From Leucocoprinus leucothites (taxonomy: Eukaryota > Basidiomycota > Agaricomycetes > Agaricales > Agaricaceae): DNA of 64,000 nucleotides. This document shows, one piece after another, positions 22,874 to 34,252 of this stretch. The notes beneath the pieces are model-generated. The model did no database searches. It saw only the letters and a list, made by a program, of their open reading frames with translations, and was not told the origin of the DNA. Where the stretch lies: NCBI GenBank assembly GCA_013368445.1, contig JAACJO010000005.1:682001-746000 (forward strand). Direction: 5' to 3'. Positions within the stretch are counted from its first letter, which is position 1, and each line of letters begins with the position of its first letter. Position numbers and translations under genes: made by a program.

Positions 22874-23905
22874 TTAGTTCGATGCCAGTTCCGTTGAGTC
22901 GGAGAGTTTTGTGTAGGAGGTACTCGCAGAAACATTCTCGTCCATCAGGAAATACTGCTGGTACTCCCGTGAATCGGATTCGCCATAGTTCTTCAGGTCC
23001 GGGCTGACAGGAATGGGATCGTATTTAGCCAACAACGCTCTGACCTTGGATAAGGCGGAGGCCCGTTTGGCATCAGAACTGAATAGAATATCGAAAATCC
23101 ACTTGGGTTGGAAGACAATGGTTACGCCTTTGGCATATCTGGTCCTCCTCTGCTGATGAGCAGGGGTTTGGATGACTGTGAAAAATGGTTCTCCGGCAAA
23201 GCAGAAGCACCATTTAGCGTCATCAATGGTCTTGGGAATATTCGTGGGCCAGGGTTTCTTGTCGACCTTGGCACAACCGTCAAGGAGGTTCCAGAAAAGG
23301 GACTGGTACTCCTCAACAGTGCGTGGGTTGGGATTCTGCTTGGCTAGAAGAACAAGAGAGGTGTTGGGACCCAAAGATCGTGCTTTCGGGAGGTAGTCAC
23401 TCAACCCATCAGCAAGGGTGCGGATGTGTCGAGGATCGGAGAGATCGTCCGAGTCAATAAAGACGTAGACTTGATTATCCGCCTTGAAGCCTTTAGTGGC
23501 ATAGATGCATGGGAAGATGAGTTCCTCGTCGAGTAGAACCCGAACATAATCATCATAGGCAGTACGCTGCCACGTTCCTTCTGGGTACATCTCCGTGACT
23601 TGAGCGCTTGAGGAAAAGTCAGCTTTGATAATGCAGAGAATGGATACGCCGCATTACCGAGTCAGAGGCTTGGTAGGAACCGAGGTGGTTACTGGCAACT
23701 TCCTCTCAATCGTAGTCTGAAATATCATAGTGTTAGTCGTAAACGAACATTAAAGCCGGGGTAAGTCCATTACCTTAGCCTCCTTTGTACGATGGGTCAA
23801 TTCCTTGAGGATGACGGGCAGCCTGTCGTAGGTGACGAGTGCCGCAAGCGCCAACAGGACGCCACCGAAGAGGTAAGAGGAAGCTTTGGCGACAGTGGTG
23901 TCCAT
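22874..23905 (-). CDS. YqcI/YcgG-family protein with N-terminal membrane anchor
   Basis: The start at 23905 gives MDTTVAKASSYLFGG and one hydrophobic segment (FGGVLLALAALVTY) as a likely single membrane anchor. Two short introns follow, then an uninterrupted exon (22874-23590). That exon carries the YqcI/YcgG (PF08892-type) signatures in order: FPCIYATKG, YVFIDSDDLSDP, YQSLFWNLLDG, WCFCFAGEPFF, TPAHQQRRTR, FQPKWIFD, VRALLAKYDPIPVSP and YQQYFLMDENV. Members are common in bacteria and in some fungi. Some bacterial relatives, such as DcsA of cycloserine biosynthesis as I recall, are heme enzymes oxidising guanidino compounds, so an oxidative role is possible but only inferred. A membrane anchor is unusual for this family. 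The 5' flank has a TATA-like box. Confidence 0.82.
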
Positions 23906-23992
23906 TTCAAAATTTCAGGTAGTGCTGAACTAGATGGGAAGATGAAATGAGAAGGGATGAGAGGATGTCGAAAACTAGACCACACCGTCCTG

Positions 23993-24000
23993 TTTAAATA
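23993..24000 (-). promoter_or_regulatory. TATA-like box of the YqcI/YcgG gene
   Basis: The minus strand reads TATTTAAA about 88 bases upstream of the ATG at 23905, a typical distance for a fungal TATA element. Confidence 0.4.
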
Positions 24001-24844
24001 CCCTCAAGACAGCATATGAACCACATACTACTGAGCAGTGCCATCGCCATCTCCGCTGATTTTCAAGTTTCGTGCAGTTGGATGTATGAGACTCCTAGCA
24101 GCCAGTACTGCCGCAAAACGACAAGTTTCTGACAGCCGATTTTGATTTCACTGAATCTCCGAGAAGGAGCATTAAGGCAGTTCCAACCGAGAAGCTTTGT
24201 TGTAGCCGAGACGCCAGCTAGTATGGCAAGTAGACGCGCCGGCAGATAGAATATGAAGAATGTATGTACCAAGGCGGTGACCGCGAGATTTTGCTCCTCC
24301 CCAAAAGGAGCAGAGGTCTAGCTTCTTGAGCAACTGACAAAGAGCCAGAGTGAAGAGTCTAGTCACATTCAGGCGTCAATCCAGCTTTAAGCTTCAGGGT
24401 CCGACAGGGACCTTAGTAAGGCCAGCCAGGCACCACTAGACAATCCGAAAGCTAATGAGTGTTGTTCTTGTGCTACTAGGTCCTGAGACCTGGAATTTCG
24501 TGACCCGGCTAGTATGACAGGCTTGATGCAGGGCTTGAATTGACTTTGAGCAAGAGAAAATCAGCTCGGCCAGAGTCGGTAGCCGGCAACTGACCGGAGC
24601 CCAACTCAGCCGATAGGCACAACTAAATTTGAAGTCACTACTTCTCATGAAAAATGGACAGGACTCAAAAATTCTGGAGGAGAGGTTGAAGCGCAAAGAA
24701 ACAGAGAGTTCGCTGCAGGTTCCGAGCTTGGAGACGATTTCATTTCACCATACACCAGTGCGCTCCAACTAGAACTTTTTTGGCTCTATTAATTCACTGA
24801 AACTTGATACAAAGAATAAATACGTTTTAAGTAAGTGCGACAGT
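24001..24844. other. Intergenic region between YqcI/YcgG and GH44 genes
   Basis: About 840 bp with only short frames lacking motifs. The stretch 24170-24720 is richer in G+C than its surroundings but shows no clear inverted terminal repeats or RNA fold that I can see. Confidence 0.5.
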
Positions 24845-27749
24845 TCACTGTTGCTTCAAGAAGACAGCTGTGTATCCTGGAACGACAATGAAACTGCTCG
24901 TGGTTAAAGTCATCGTAGTCTGAATTCCCGTGTCAATAAAACTCATTCATGAGGAGTGGTAGAGGAAAATCTCATACCTGCCACTTGGCAACACCGGCAC
25001 CACCACCGAAATGGCGGACAAAGTACTTGCCAGTTGGGACATTCGAAAGATCGAAGGAGAGCGCCTTATTCGGGTTCTTGTTGATGACGACGAGAGTAAG
25101 CTTATTGTTGTCGGTTCCAGCAAAGACACTCCATGTGCTAGGATCAGGGTTTGCAAGGTTGACCTGGGCAGTCTTATCACCGAAATAGGTACCATAGCTA
25201 GATTTTACAGGTGAGCAGGTTGATGACACATAATGAGATGGTCTACTTACCCTCGGTAAAGCCAGTAAGCTAATCCGACAGGTGCCTGCTCTCCGGGCGT
25301 TGCCCAGTACGTAGCAGCATCAACACCGTACCGACCGTAGATACCAAGAGCGTCCGCAGTGACGAGACCACCAGTAATATCGCCATCCGCAGTAGAGCTC
25401 CATTCAGAGATCGAGAGCTTGGTACCAGGGTAGTTGATGTCGATGAGAGTCTTGAAGCGAGGAATGAGTTGAACGGTATCGGGATCCCATTGGTGATTCT
25501 GGGGATCAGTGCCGACCCAAGACTCATCAACGTAACTCTTGTCCTAATTTGACCACATCAATATAGGCTGAACAACGAGAAGAAATTTGGTTTAACTCAC
25601 CCACAAACTACGGGTCATCCTGAGTCTCAAAGCTTTGGCATTATCATCATTGGCGCTGGTGTCGGGTTGGAAGTAGTAATGAATGTCGAGGTAATCGAGG
25701 AGTCGTTGGCCTGCCTTGGCTTCAGCCTTCTTCATCTGACTCAAGAACCAAGGAAGGAAATCAATGTTATCATGGGCGGCAGTGTCGTCCCAGCCGACCG
25801 TACTGGTCCAATCTATATTGAAATAAGCTACTAGGCGTACGTGATAATAACACATTCACTCACAGAACCACCAGGAACAGGTCGAAGGCGCTGCAACTTT
25901 GACACCCGGAAGAGCTTGTTTGGCCGCGGTGGCGAATCTTACAACCCGATCGAGCTCTTCATCGTAATCGATATTTCTGGTGAAAGGTAGGTGAGATGTC
26001 AACGATTCCATAATTCCAAAACATACAGTGGGTGCATATCCTGATGGGTGCTGGACGCAATTTCAATCTCATTGTCGATCGTAACGATCGTCGGCTTGTT
26101 TTTCAGTCCCTTCAACCATTTCTGAGCAAGTGTTGTGTTCCAGGGAGTGTAAACGGTGGTAGGATCGGGAGGAGAAACCCAGGAGCCATCGGAGAACTTG
26201 CCGTTGCCTGCGTCGGCTTTATACGGATCGAATCCTGCCTGGTCTGCAAACAATGATCAGACTTGTTCAATACCAGAAGCGAGGGAGAATATACCCGGAT
26301 AAAGAGTCTTGGGGTAAGAATAGGATGTATTGTCTTTTGAAACCCAGTCAAGGCTGCCAGCAAGATTAAGCTCGATAGTATATCAAAGGCAAAGGTTTCA
26401 CTTACGCAGGAATTGTCAGGAGTGAATCTGAGCCAGCTCCGTGAACCCACTCCATCCATCCATCTGCGCCGCCGTCACCGGCGTTCCTGTTTTCGAAGTA
26501 CCAGTCATTTCCGGCATTTGTGAAATCACCAAATGGGTTGTAGGCAGTAACTGCATTACCACCCCAACGAGAAATTGTGACACCGAGGTGTTCAATGTAA
26601 TCCGGACCGGTCGGGAAGTTGACACCGTAGATATGGGGGTTGATGGGCGTCGATACTGATTGAACAATGCTAAAAAAACACCTTATAAAAATCGCCAAAC
26701 TCATAACTAACGTGAAAACACAAACCTGCCGTAGAGGACTTTGGGGAGAGCGTAGCTGAAACTTTTCTCGCCGGCCGTAATCGTGAGGTTACCGGCAGCA
26801 AAGTTCGATGCAAGGGTGAAGTAAGTGATCGAAAGGGCAGGGGTGTCAGGCGGCACATAGGTTGTGTGACCGCTAACCTTTGTAGGCTGTGAAGGGTATT
26901 AGAGAAGATATAACAATCAACGCTGGGATACCCACCGAACCGTTCAAAGTGACTTGGACCGTACTGAGGTCAACCTCACCCTTGGTGGTAACAGCGACGA
27001 CGTTGCTCGCGAGTGGTTCGGCGCTCAGAAACTCGGGAGTCACTACGATTTCTTCGACAAGAACAATGTTGTCAATGTGATACTAGTTGGATTAGGACGT
27101 TGGAAGATTTGAGTCATATCGCAGGAAACTCACAGTAGCGCCATTGGCACCAGCCTGGACGGTGATACGGTCCCAGTTGGCATCTCCCTAAGATCAACAT
27201 TAACTGAATTCCGGATCAAAGAGGAAAAGAAAAAAAAAACGAACGAGAGGGGATCCGGATCCAGGCAAGTTACTGAAGTCAATCAGTACGGTGGTAAATG
27301 CACCAGAGGTGACGGTCTTGCTGATTGCAGACAACGGGATGGCTGGTCCGTCAACAGTGTCCGCGACAGACTGAATCGTGATGCTGATGTCTGGTTGATC
27401 ACCCTAAAGCAAAATATTGAGCATTAACAAGGGGGGCTTAGTGTCAGGGACGTTTTTTCTGTTGACTCACTGCGACGTCGAACTTCAAGCCAGCATAGGC
27501 CTTGAAGTTGTCTGGATTGTAGAGGGAGAGAGCAGCCCATGCGTCAGAGGTGACCGAGATACTGCTGCCTGAAGAACCAGAGACGACATCGGTGGCTGCA
27601 AAATCAATGGTGCTACTCCAACTCCAGTTCTGCCATCCGGTGGAAAGGTTGGCGTCAGTATAGACGTCGATGTCGGCGCCAGCAACCCTCGTAATGGCGG
27701 CGGCCAGTACGAAGGCGACTAGTTTGATAAATCTGCTCCCGATACGCAT
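24845..27749 (-). CDS. Secreted glycoside hydrolase family 44 (endoglucanase/xyloglucanase-type)
   Basis: GH44 enzymes cleave beta-1,4-glucans, including xyloglucan and cellulose. The start MRIGSRFIKLVAFVLAA at 27749 begins a clear signal peptide ending near VAGADI. An N-terminal beta-rich module of about 200 residues (WQNWSWSSTIDF, SVTSDAWAALSL) may be a carbohydrate-binding or sandwich domain. The catalytic domain begins INPHIYGVNF, then TISRWGGNAVTAYNPFGDF and NAGNDWYFENR. TIDNEIEI holds the probable acid/base Glu, followed by THQDMHP. LSISEWSS holds the probable nucleophile Glu. Many introns of about 50-70 bp interrupt it. The last exon ends FLKQQ at 24845. The enzyme fits plant cell wall degradation by a saprotroph. 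The closest characterised enzymes I recall are bacterial. Confidence 0.88.
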
Positions 27750-29436
27750 TGTGGGGACCGGACTGGGGCAACGCTCAGGCACTTTCCAAGAGTCTTATGC
27801 CAGTATTAATATCATTCGAGCCAGTCCTTGAGACCATGAGCGGGCGGAATTCGGATTTTATCTGTCAGCTGGGTAAAGCACGGAAGAATGGTAAGCGACT
27901 GGTTAAGCATAAATAGGAATAGTTACACTTTCAAATCACAGAGTGAAAGCAGGGAAACCAGGCGCATCATGAGAAAAGAAGAGGAAACGGATTTGACGGA
28001 GTTGATGGCTGGTTCTACGGCTAAATGGCGCGATCAATTCAATGGCAAGGAATCTATTTAGGGCCGCCAGCTCAGGCTCATGTGGTCGGAACCGCATGCG
28101 CTCTCGTTTCTCAGTGCTCAGAGACACAGTAATGTTGAAGGCCAAGAACCAACAAAGTTCCAAAATAGCCCACTATGGGATGTCCCGGGGCCCTTCAGAG
28201 CCGGAAAGCAGCCGCATTTCTGCAGCGAGTATTATCTGTGTTGTCAACAGTCACACTTCTTGAGCCTGCTAGCCAATGTCGCATCATATTTGGACCGAGC
28301 TTGCAAATATTTGTAGTCGTTTCTGGTCCTTTCGAGTTTCACTCCCGGAGTTTCTACAAATATCTGAACTCGCATGGTCTTGTCCATATGTCGGAAGCAA
28401 AGTTAGCGACAAAACATTGTTGTATATATTCGGAAAAACTCGGAAAAACTCACTTTCTACCCTTCTTGGGGAACTGGGGAATCCATCGATGTTTGGCACT
28501 ACGGTTTAGACGGATAGGACAAGCTGTTGGTGGTTCAAGATGATCGAAAAGAAACTGGATTATTTACTTACTGGTCATTGAGTCCCTTTCATTCATGTGA
28601 TCTTTAATCTGGCTATCTTTTCAGAGGTCCGTGTAAGCACAGAGCAAGTCACTCGGACACAGGTACGTGAATGATATCTCGTAAGTAGTGGTCCCTGAGT
28701 GCAATACATCCGATCATAAAGCGACAGATCCGTACTCCTAAACATGACATGAAATATGTTTAGTTCACTTATCTCTACGCTCAGAAAAGGTAGGCTTTTG
28801 AGAGAAGAATTCACCGGTCGTGTAAAATGTCTTGCAAGCTACTGTTCGCAAACAGATCATCGTGCACAGCGGAGGTCAGACCAAGGACCGTCCCTCAGCA
28901 GGAAAGCTTGAGCAACTTTCTGGCTCTGGAAAATAGCGTCTAAATCATTGTAGTTGAAGGGGCTTGATTTCGCCAATCGTAGTGCCAAGCCAGTGACTAC
29001 CTGTGTTCTCTGGAATCATTGAAAGTAAGGATTTCGCTTCCACGAAACAGAGATGTCTTTCTTGTGCTAAGCCACTTTCACTGACAAACTTACTCGTTGC
29101 TCTATGCAAAATATGATGGATGACGGCAGTAATAGTATTTAGGTCGATTATTGTCTGCACGAGGACTCATTCGCCGGTGTTAGTGTTACTTGTCGTGTAC
29201 CGTGACTAAACGTATCCCATTAGAAGGCATGGTAGCTTCTCTCTATATGATCCATTTGCGGGTCCGTCCATGGAACGATTTCAAAAATTTCGTCAACTCT
29301 AGGGACCAGAGAATGTCCTCCTGAAGACAATCGAGCTACTCCTCGGCAACACGGCATAGATGGAAAGGCTGTCTCATCAGTTCCGCGTCAAGATGGATTT
29401 CTTAAAGGGCCGGCACTGTAAGGTGAAGGTATCTGA
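27750..29436. other. Gene-poor region upstream of GH44
   Basis: This 1.7 kb stretch holds the GH44 upstream region and then sequence with short frames on both strands. A direct doubling of a 10-base unit (tcggaaaaac) occurs near 28431-28450. No intact gene, RNA or transposon was recognised. Confidence 0.5.
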
Positions 29437-29725
29437 ATAACCCCGAAGACATCTGCATTCTGCACGTCTCCACGGTTCGATGGAGGTCATGTTATTTGGG
29501 TGGCAGCTGGAGGGGGCATTGGTTGGGGTGTAACTGATCTAGGACAGCTGTTTATCGCGAGCAATGGGCATGAAATGATCCATGGGTCAGCAGTTGGTAA
29601 GAAATTGATTGGGGGTAACGGGGGATCGGAAGTATGTTATCATTGGTAAAGATGGCCAGTTATTTGTACGAGGCGGATGGGGCGTAGGTGGAATCGGAAG
29701 AGATTCGTTTTATAGGCTCTCCTGA
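29437..29725 (+). pseudogene. Gly-rich coding fragment broken by a frameshift, unidentified
   Basis: One frame (29437-29649) lacks any start codon but reads like real protein: FDGGHVIWVAAGGGIGWGV, then LGQLFIASNG. It stops at 29647-29649. The +1 frame continues with IIGKDGQLFVRGGWGVGG to a stop at 29723-29725. The two segments share a G(D/L)GQLF-type motif and Gly/Trp turns, suggesting a repeat protein such as a propeller, but I do not recognise a family. It may be a relic or an exon pair whose splice sites I misread. Confidence 0.35.
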
Positions 29726-29810
29726 GCGGTCCTGTTTCTCAACCGAACTTAAGCGAAGTCGTTACCATATAGCTACATGCAATCAGTCAATCAATGATGT
29801 TCTCCCATGC

Positions 29811-30237
29811 TCAAAAAGTAAACTCGTCGATATTGGGAAACTTCAGATGGACATCGATGAAGTGAGGACTTTTATCGATTTGATTGGGGCACCAAATCAC
29901 ATGCGTCAAGCCCTTATTTGAAATTTCCCACTGCATAAATTCCACAGCCACATAAACACTCTTAGGTACCGTCAACCCAAACCCATCCATAATCCTGATT
30001 GGACTGCGACCATCGTACTGTTCACTTTCAGGCACCTGATGCACGATTTGTGTTCAAACTACCAGCATCTTGTCGACATGCTCATTGTTCACAATGCTTG
30101 CATGACATCATAACTTGATTCCAATGTCCGTGCCGAACATCCATATGGATCTTAACGAAGTCAAGATTATCTTCCCAGGCGCCTACATCCTCGCCTCCGC
30201 TCTCTGACTCGTATCTGGAGGCCGCGTCCCTCACGTG
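29811..30237 (-). pseudogene. Start-less two-exon coding fragment, unidentified
   Basis: On the minus strand an acidic segment (SESGGEDVGAWEDNLDFVK, then MDVRHGHWNQ, 30115-30237) joins across a 79 bp GT-AG intron (30036-30114) to VPESEQYDGRSP and MDGFGLTVPKSVYVAVEF. It ends FPNIDEFTF at 29811. The frame is blocked upstream by TAG-TGA with no suitable ATG, and the ADGF copy 2 gene starts only 53 bp further on. The composition looks coding and the splice sites are good. It is either a truncated gene remnant or has an unseen upstream exon. The family is not recognised. Confidence 0.35.
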
Positions 30238-30289
30238 TCACTACTTGGCTTCCTTCAAACTCCTCCCAGTCCCGACTCACTGCTCAATC

Positions 30290-32522
30290 ATGTCGTTCAC
30301 CAGTCCCGAAGAGTATATGAAGCATCGGGATGTGTTGATCGAAGAGGACAGAAGCTTACGACGCGAATATATGACTGCGCGACTTCGCTCTCCGCTTGAG
30401 GTCAAGGCTGATGAGATAGTGCGAAAGCTGAGAGCGAAGGAGGCTGAGACTATTTGGAAAGAGGAGCACCCTGAGATTTTGCACCCATTCCCTGGAATGG
30501 AATTCTTAACTGGTGAGTATTAGCTTTTCGTTCGAATCGCCTAGTTCCTCACTTCCCAGCTAGGCAAGAAATTAATTGAGAAGACCAAGATCTTCAAAGT
30601 GCTCAGTAAGGTTACTCACTCTCGTGTCTCTGCAGAAGGAACATCATTCAATACCCGCCTAGATGCCCAAGGGTGCACTCTTACACGCACACTTTGACGG
30701 TACCGTGAACACTTCTTTCCTTCTCAAACTCGCACTGGAGCAACCTGCCATTCACGTCCGTGTTCCTGAGCCGCTTACCGCACAAAATATCAGCTCTATC
30801 CTTCCGGAGTTCCAACCGCTACCTGCCCAATCATTTAATCTTCAAGGTCCCAGTTTAACGTCGAGCGATTACACTACAAACACTTGGGTCAATATCGCCA
30901 CGGCTAGAGAGCAATTTGACAAGTCTTTAGGTGGACCTGAAGGGTTTGATAAATGGGTTATTGACTCGATGATGATCAGTCCTGCTGAGGCATATGGGAC
31001 ACATAATACCGTATACAAGGTTAGGCATAGCTGCTGAATTTCATCCACGGGATTAGTCTTCATAGAACATCAACAGATCTGGCGCAAATTCACGTCCACA
31101 TTTATCGTTTCTAGGGTATGCCGTTGTGTTATCTCTTGTTTTCGGGAGGTTGATCCTAGTGTCAAAGGGGATCATACGCTTCATGCCAGTCTTCAAACAG
31201 TATATCAAGCAATTCCTGAAGAGTTCAATCGAAGATGGAATTATGTATGTTGAACCTAGAGTCAATTTTCTCTACAAGTGAGCAGTCTCAGAACTCAATT
31301 TCGACACTATTAATGAAGCTCCTCTTATTACAGGTCAATGTTTGGAGCAGACGGAATGGATACTGTCATGCACCGAGAGATGCTCCAAACCTTCGACGAG
31401 GTGATCCAAGAACTCAAAAGTGACCTGAAGAAACAGGGGCAAGAAAATAGATTTTTTGGAGCTCGAGTAAGATTAAGCCTACTTGCATTTGCTCTCAGGA
31501 TTTCTGACGCCAGATAGATCATCTATTCCACAATCAAGTTCATCACACCTGACGAACTGAATTGGTACACTGAGGACTGCATTGCCCTGAAGAAGGAGTT
31601 TCCACATCTGATTGCAGGTACGCTCCGCTGAAATCGCCAATTGACATTTATCAATGACTTCAAGGTTTCGACCTGGTCGGAGATGAGAATGAACTACGCC
31701 CAATTATTGATTACATTGAGCCATTGCTACGGTTCAGGGAACGGCAGGCGGAGGAAGGTGTCGATATTCCATTCATCCTACATGCTGGCGAGACGTTAGG
31801 AGATGGTAACACGGCAGATGACAATGTGTACGACGCTATTCTGCTTGGCACCAAACGGATTGGACATGGGTCGGGATTTTACGACTGTCCTTTTTTGTGG
31901 AATCTGACACAGAGAATTACCCAGGTTCTCTATCGTAAAGCACCCTAAACTCATGGAGATTTGCCGAGAACGTGGTATAGCTCTTGAAGTGTGTCCAATT
32001 TCGTGAGTACCCTAGCGCCTACCCCAGATCTGCCTCGTGTTAACACCACTTTCGGCAGGAATGAGATACTGGTGTGTGCCAGCTTGGAATAATACTTCCG
32101 GAAAGAAAATTCATGGTGTCATTTTATTGACAGCGTCTGACTTCTTCGATGCCCATGCACCCTTTACCAATAATGCTCAATAATGGTGTTCCTGTCGCCC
32201 TGTCTTCAGACGATCCATCTGTCTTTGGTAATATGGGCCTTACATATGATTACTTCCAAGTGAGCTATCTTGTAGTTCCAATGGCCTGTGGCTCACTTAA
32301 GCGTGCCTAGGTCCTTGTGGCAAGTGAAGTGACAGGGCTAAGTACACTCGGCGCATTAGCTCGAGATAGCATCGAGGTAAGTCAAAAATTCCCAGGTCAA
32401 CAGTGTGCTAACTGGCGCAGTTTTCAAGCATGGATTTGGAACAGAAGGATCGGGCACGCGCAGCCTGGGAAACGGCGTGGAAGGAGTTTTTAGAATACAT
32501 TGTTAGTGAGGTAGAAATCTGA
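30290..32522 (+). CDS. ADGF/ADA2-type adenosine deaminase-like metallohydrolase, copy 2
   Basis: This is a paralog of the gene at 11440-13719, in opposite orientation and with matching introns. The start MSFTSPEEYMK (30290) leads to HPFPGMEFLT. After a small exon (KLIEKTKIFKVLSK) comes MPKGALLHAHFDGTV, with the zinc-binding HxH. Then GGPEGFDKWVIDSM, IEDGIMYVEPRVNFLY, GFDLVGDENE (copy 1 has GHED here), FILHAGETLGDG, KRIGHG, SIVKHPKLMEICRERGI, ALEVCPIS, and NNGVPVALSSDDP with the canonical Asp-Asp pair. It ends VSEVEI at 32522. No signal peptide is visible, so the product may be cytosolic. Predicted to be a purine nucleoside deaminase by family, with the true substrate untested. All inferred exons stay in frame. 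Confidence 0.87.
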
Positions 32523-32846
32523 AATAGAGTTATAGTAGGGTGAGAATGTGTACGTATGTTTGGCAGGCATATAGGAGCGGAAGCCCAAGTGCTGTTGACC
32601 TTGTATTTGCCACCTCCCACCACCTCCCGACTACCACTACTTCTCCCTTACCACTCCCAGGCTTACTTCCAGGTACGTCGCTCCGTCTGCATCCTCCCCT
32701 CCCGCCATCCTCGCACCCCCCTCACACTCCCCACATTCATGTCCGTCAGAACATTCACAAACCACACTTCAATCCCATCTCATACCTGGTCCCAAACCCC
32801 AATCCAAATCTGCCTCTTAACACCCATAGTATAAACTAAATTGGCC
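32523..32846. promoter_or_regulatory. C/T-rich upstream region of the KH-domain gene
   Basis: The + strand from about 32600 to 32820 is strikingly pyrimidine-rich (runs such as cctcccaccacctcccg). CT-rich tracts just upstream of the start are common in fungal promoters and leaders, where they mark transcription starts. A leader intron is possible (ccaggtacgt near 32670). Confidence 0.45.
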
Positions 32847-34252
32847 ATGCCAGACGCTGACACAAACCGCAAGAGGTCTCGTTCTCCCTCCGACGGTGAC
32901 ACGAAGCAGTACAAGCGCGCCAACACCGGCGTCGGTCCTTCGGATGCCTCGCATTCTAACGGTGCAGGCTCATCTGTTGAACGCGACAACATGACATCTG
33001 ATGCCACCAAGAACACCTCTGCGACTGACGACAATGCTGCTTCCACCCCAGGATCAAACCGCTCTGAAAAGCAGAAAGAAGACGGCGCTGGGTCTTCTGG
33101 CGACTCGGGCGACACCAGGGGTGCTTCTTCCTCTGGGGACCCTTCGTCTTTGACTACAGCACCCACAGTGCCACCCTCTGCGAATATCCATATGCGTTGC
33201 TTGATTGTGACACAGGATGCATCCATCATTATTGGCAAGGGTGGTTCTCATGTCAATGAGATCAGGGAGAAGAGCGGTGCTCGAGTGATGGTTTCGGAGA
33301 GCATTCCGGGGAACCCAGAACGTATTCTAAACGTCAGTGGGCCGCTGGATGCGGTATCAAAGGTAAGTCCTTTGACGAACGCCTTTGGCTGTATTTAGAA
33401 CTCATTCATGAATCAGGCCTTCGGTCTCATCGTGCGGCGAATCAACGACGAACCCTTTGATGTACCCTCGGTACCAGGGAGCCGTGCTGTCACTATTAAG
33501 TTCATGATCCCCAACTCACGTATGGGCTCCGTTATTGGGAAAGGAGGTTCCAAAATAAAGGAGATCCAAGATGCCAGTGGGGCGAGGCTTAACGCAAGTG
33601 AGGGTATGTTACCGGGCTCCACTGAGGTAAATTATACCTTTTACCGGTTTGACAAGTGGTTGCTAACGATCTCAATAGCGTGTACTCAGTGTTGCTGGCG
33701 TCGCTGATGCCATCCATATTGCTACTTATTATATCGGTACCATTTTGATCGAGGCACAGGAACGGATGCCATCGTCTTCACATTCGTCCTATCGCCCCTC
33801 CAGTAATTCTTCCCGCCGACCTACTCAAGGCGGCTCGTCTTACACGCCTGGGTATTCACATCACATCCACGGTCCTCCTCACAATGCCCCTCAACAACTT
33901 CAGACACAACAAATTTATATTCCGAATGACTTGGTTGGATGCATCATTGGAAAAGGGGGTAGCAAAATCAACGAGATTAGGCACATGAGTGCCAGTCAAA
34001 TCAAGATCATGGAGCCAGGTGCCACCGGAGTCGGGCCAAATGGAGCGCCTGGAGGGGGTGAGGGAGAGCGCTTGGTGGTTATCACCGGTCAACCCGCGAA
34101 CATCCAGATGGCGGTCCAGCTCTTGTACCATGTAAGTGAAAGATCTGTGTTGTTTTTAGCGCGCCCCTTATCATTCTTCCCAGCGATTGGAGCAAGAGAA
34201 ACAGAAACAGCTTCGAGCGCAACAGCAGTCATCCGCTTCGCCCTCGAATTAA
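32847..34252 (+). CDS. Triple KH-domain RNA-binding protein (PCBP/hnRNP K-like)
   Basis: Proteins of this type bind poly(C)-rich single-stranded RNA and act in mRNA stability, localisation or telomere control (human PCBP, fission yeast Rnc1, yeast Hek2/Pbp2). The start MPDADTNRKRSRS at 32847 is chosen over a TTG two codons upstream. A disordered Ser/Asp-rich N-terminus of about 110 residues precedes KH1 (MRCLIVTQDASIIIGKGG). KH2 reads IKFMIPNSRMGSVIGKGG and KH3 reads IYIPNDLVGCIIGKGG. All three keep the GxxG loop that grips RNA. The linker between KH2 and KH3 is Ser/His/Pro-rich. The last exon is a short Gln-rich tail ending SASPSN at 34252. Introns follow KH1, KH2 and KH3. Confidence 0.92.

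Noticed and set aside
24170..24720. Possible small transposable element between the YqcI/YcgG and GH44 genes
   Set aside because: The G+C shift is mild and I could not find matching terminal inverted repeats or flanking duplications.
28042..28543. Overlapping + strand frames upstream of GH44 as a gene or transposon remnant
   Set aside because: No motif, no splice-joined continuation, no terminal repeats or target-site duplication could be found by eye.
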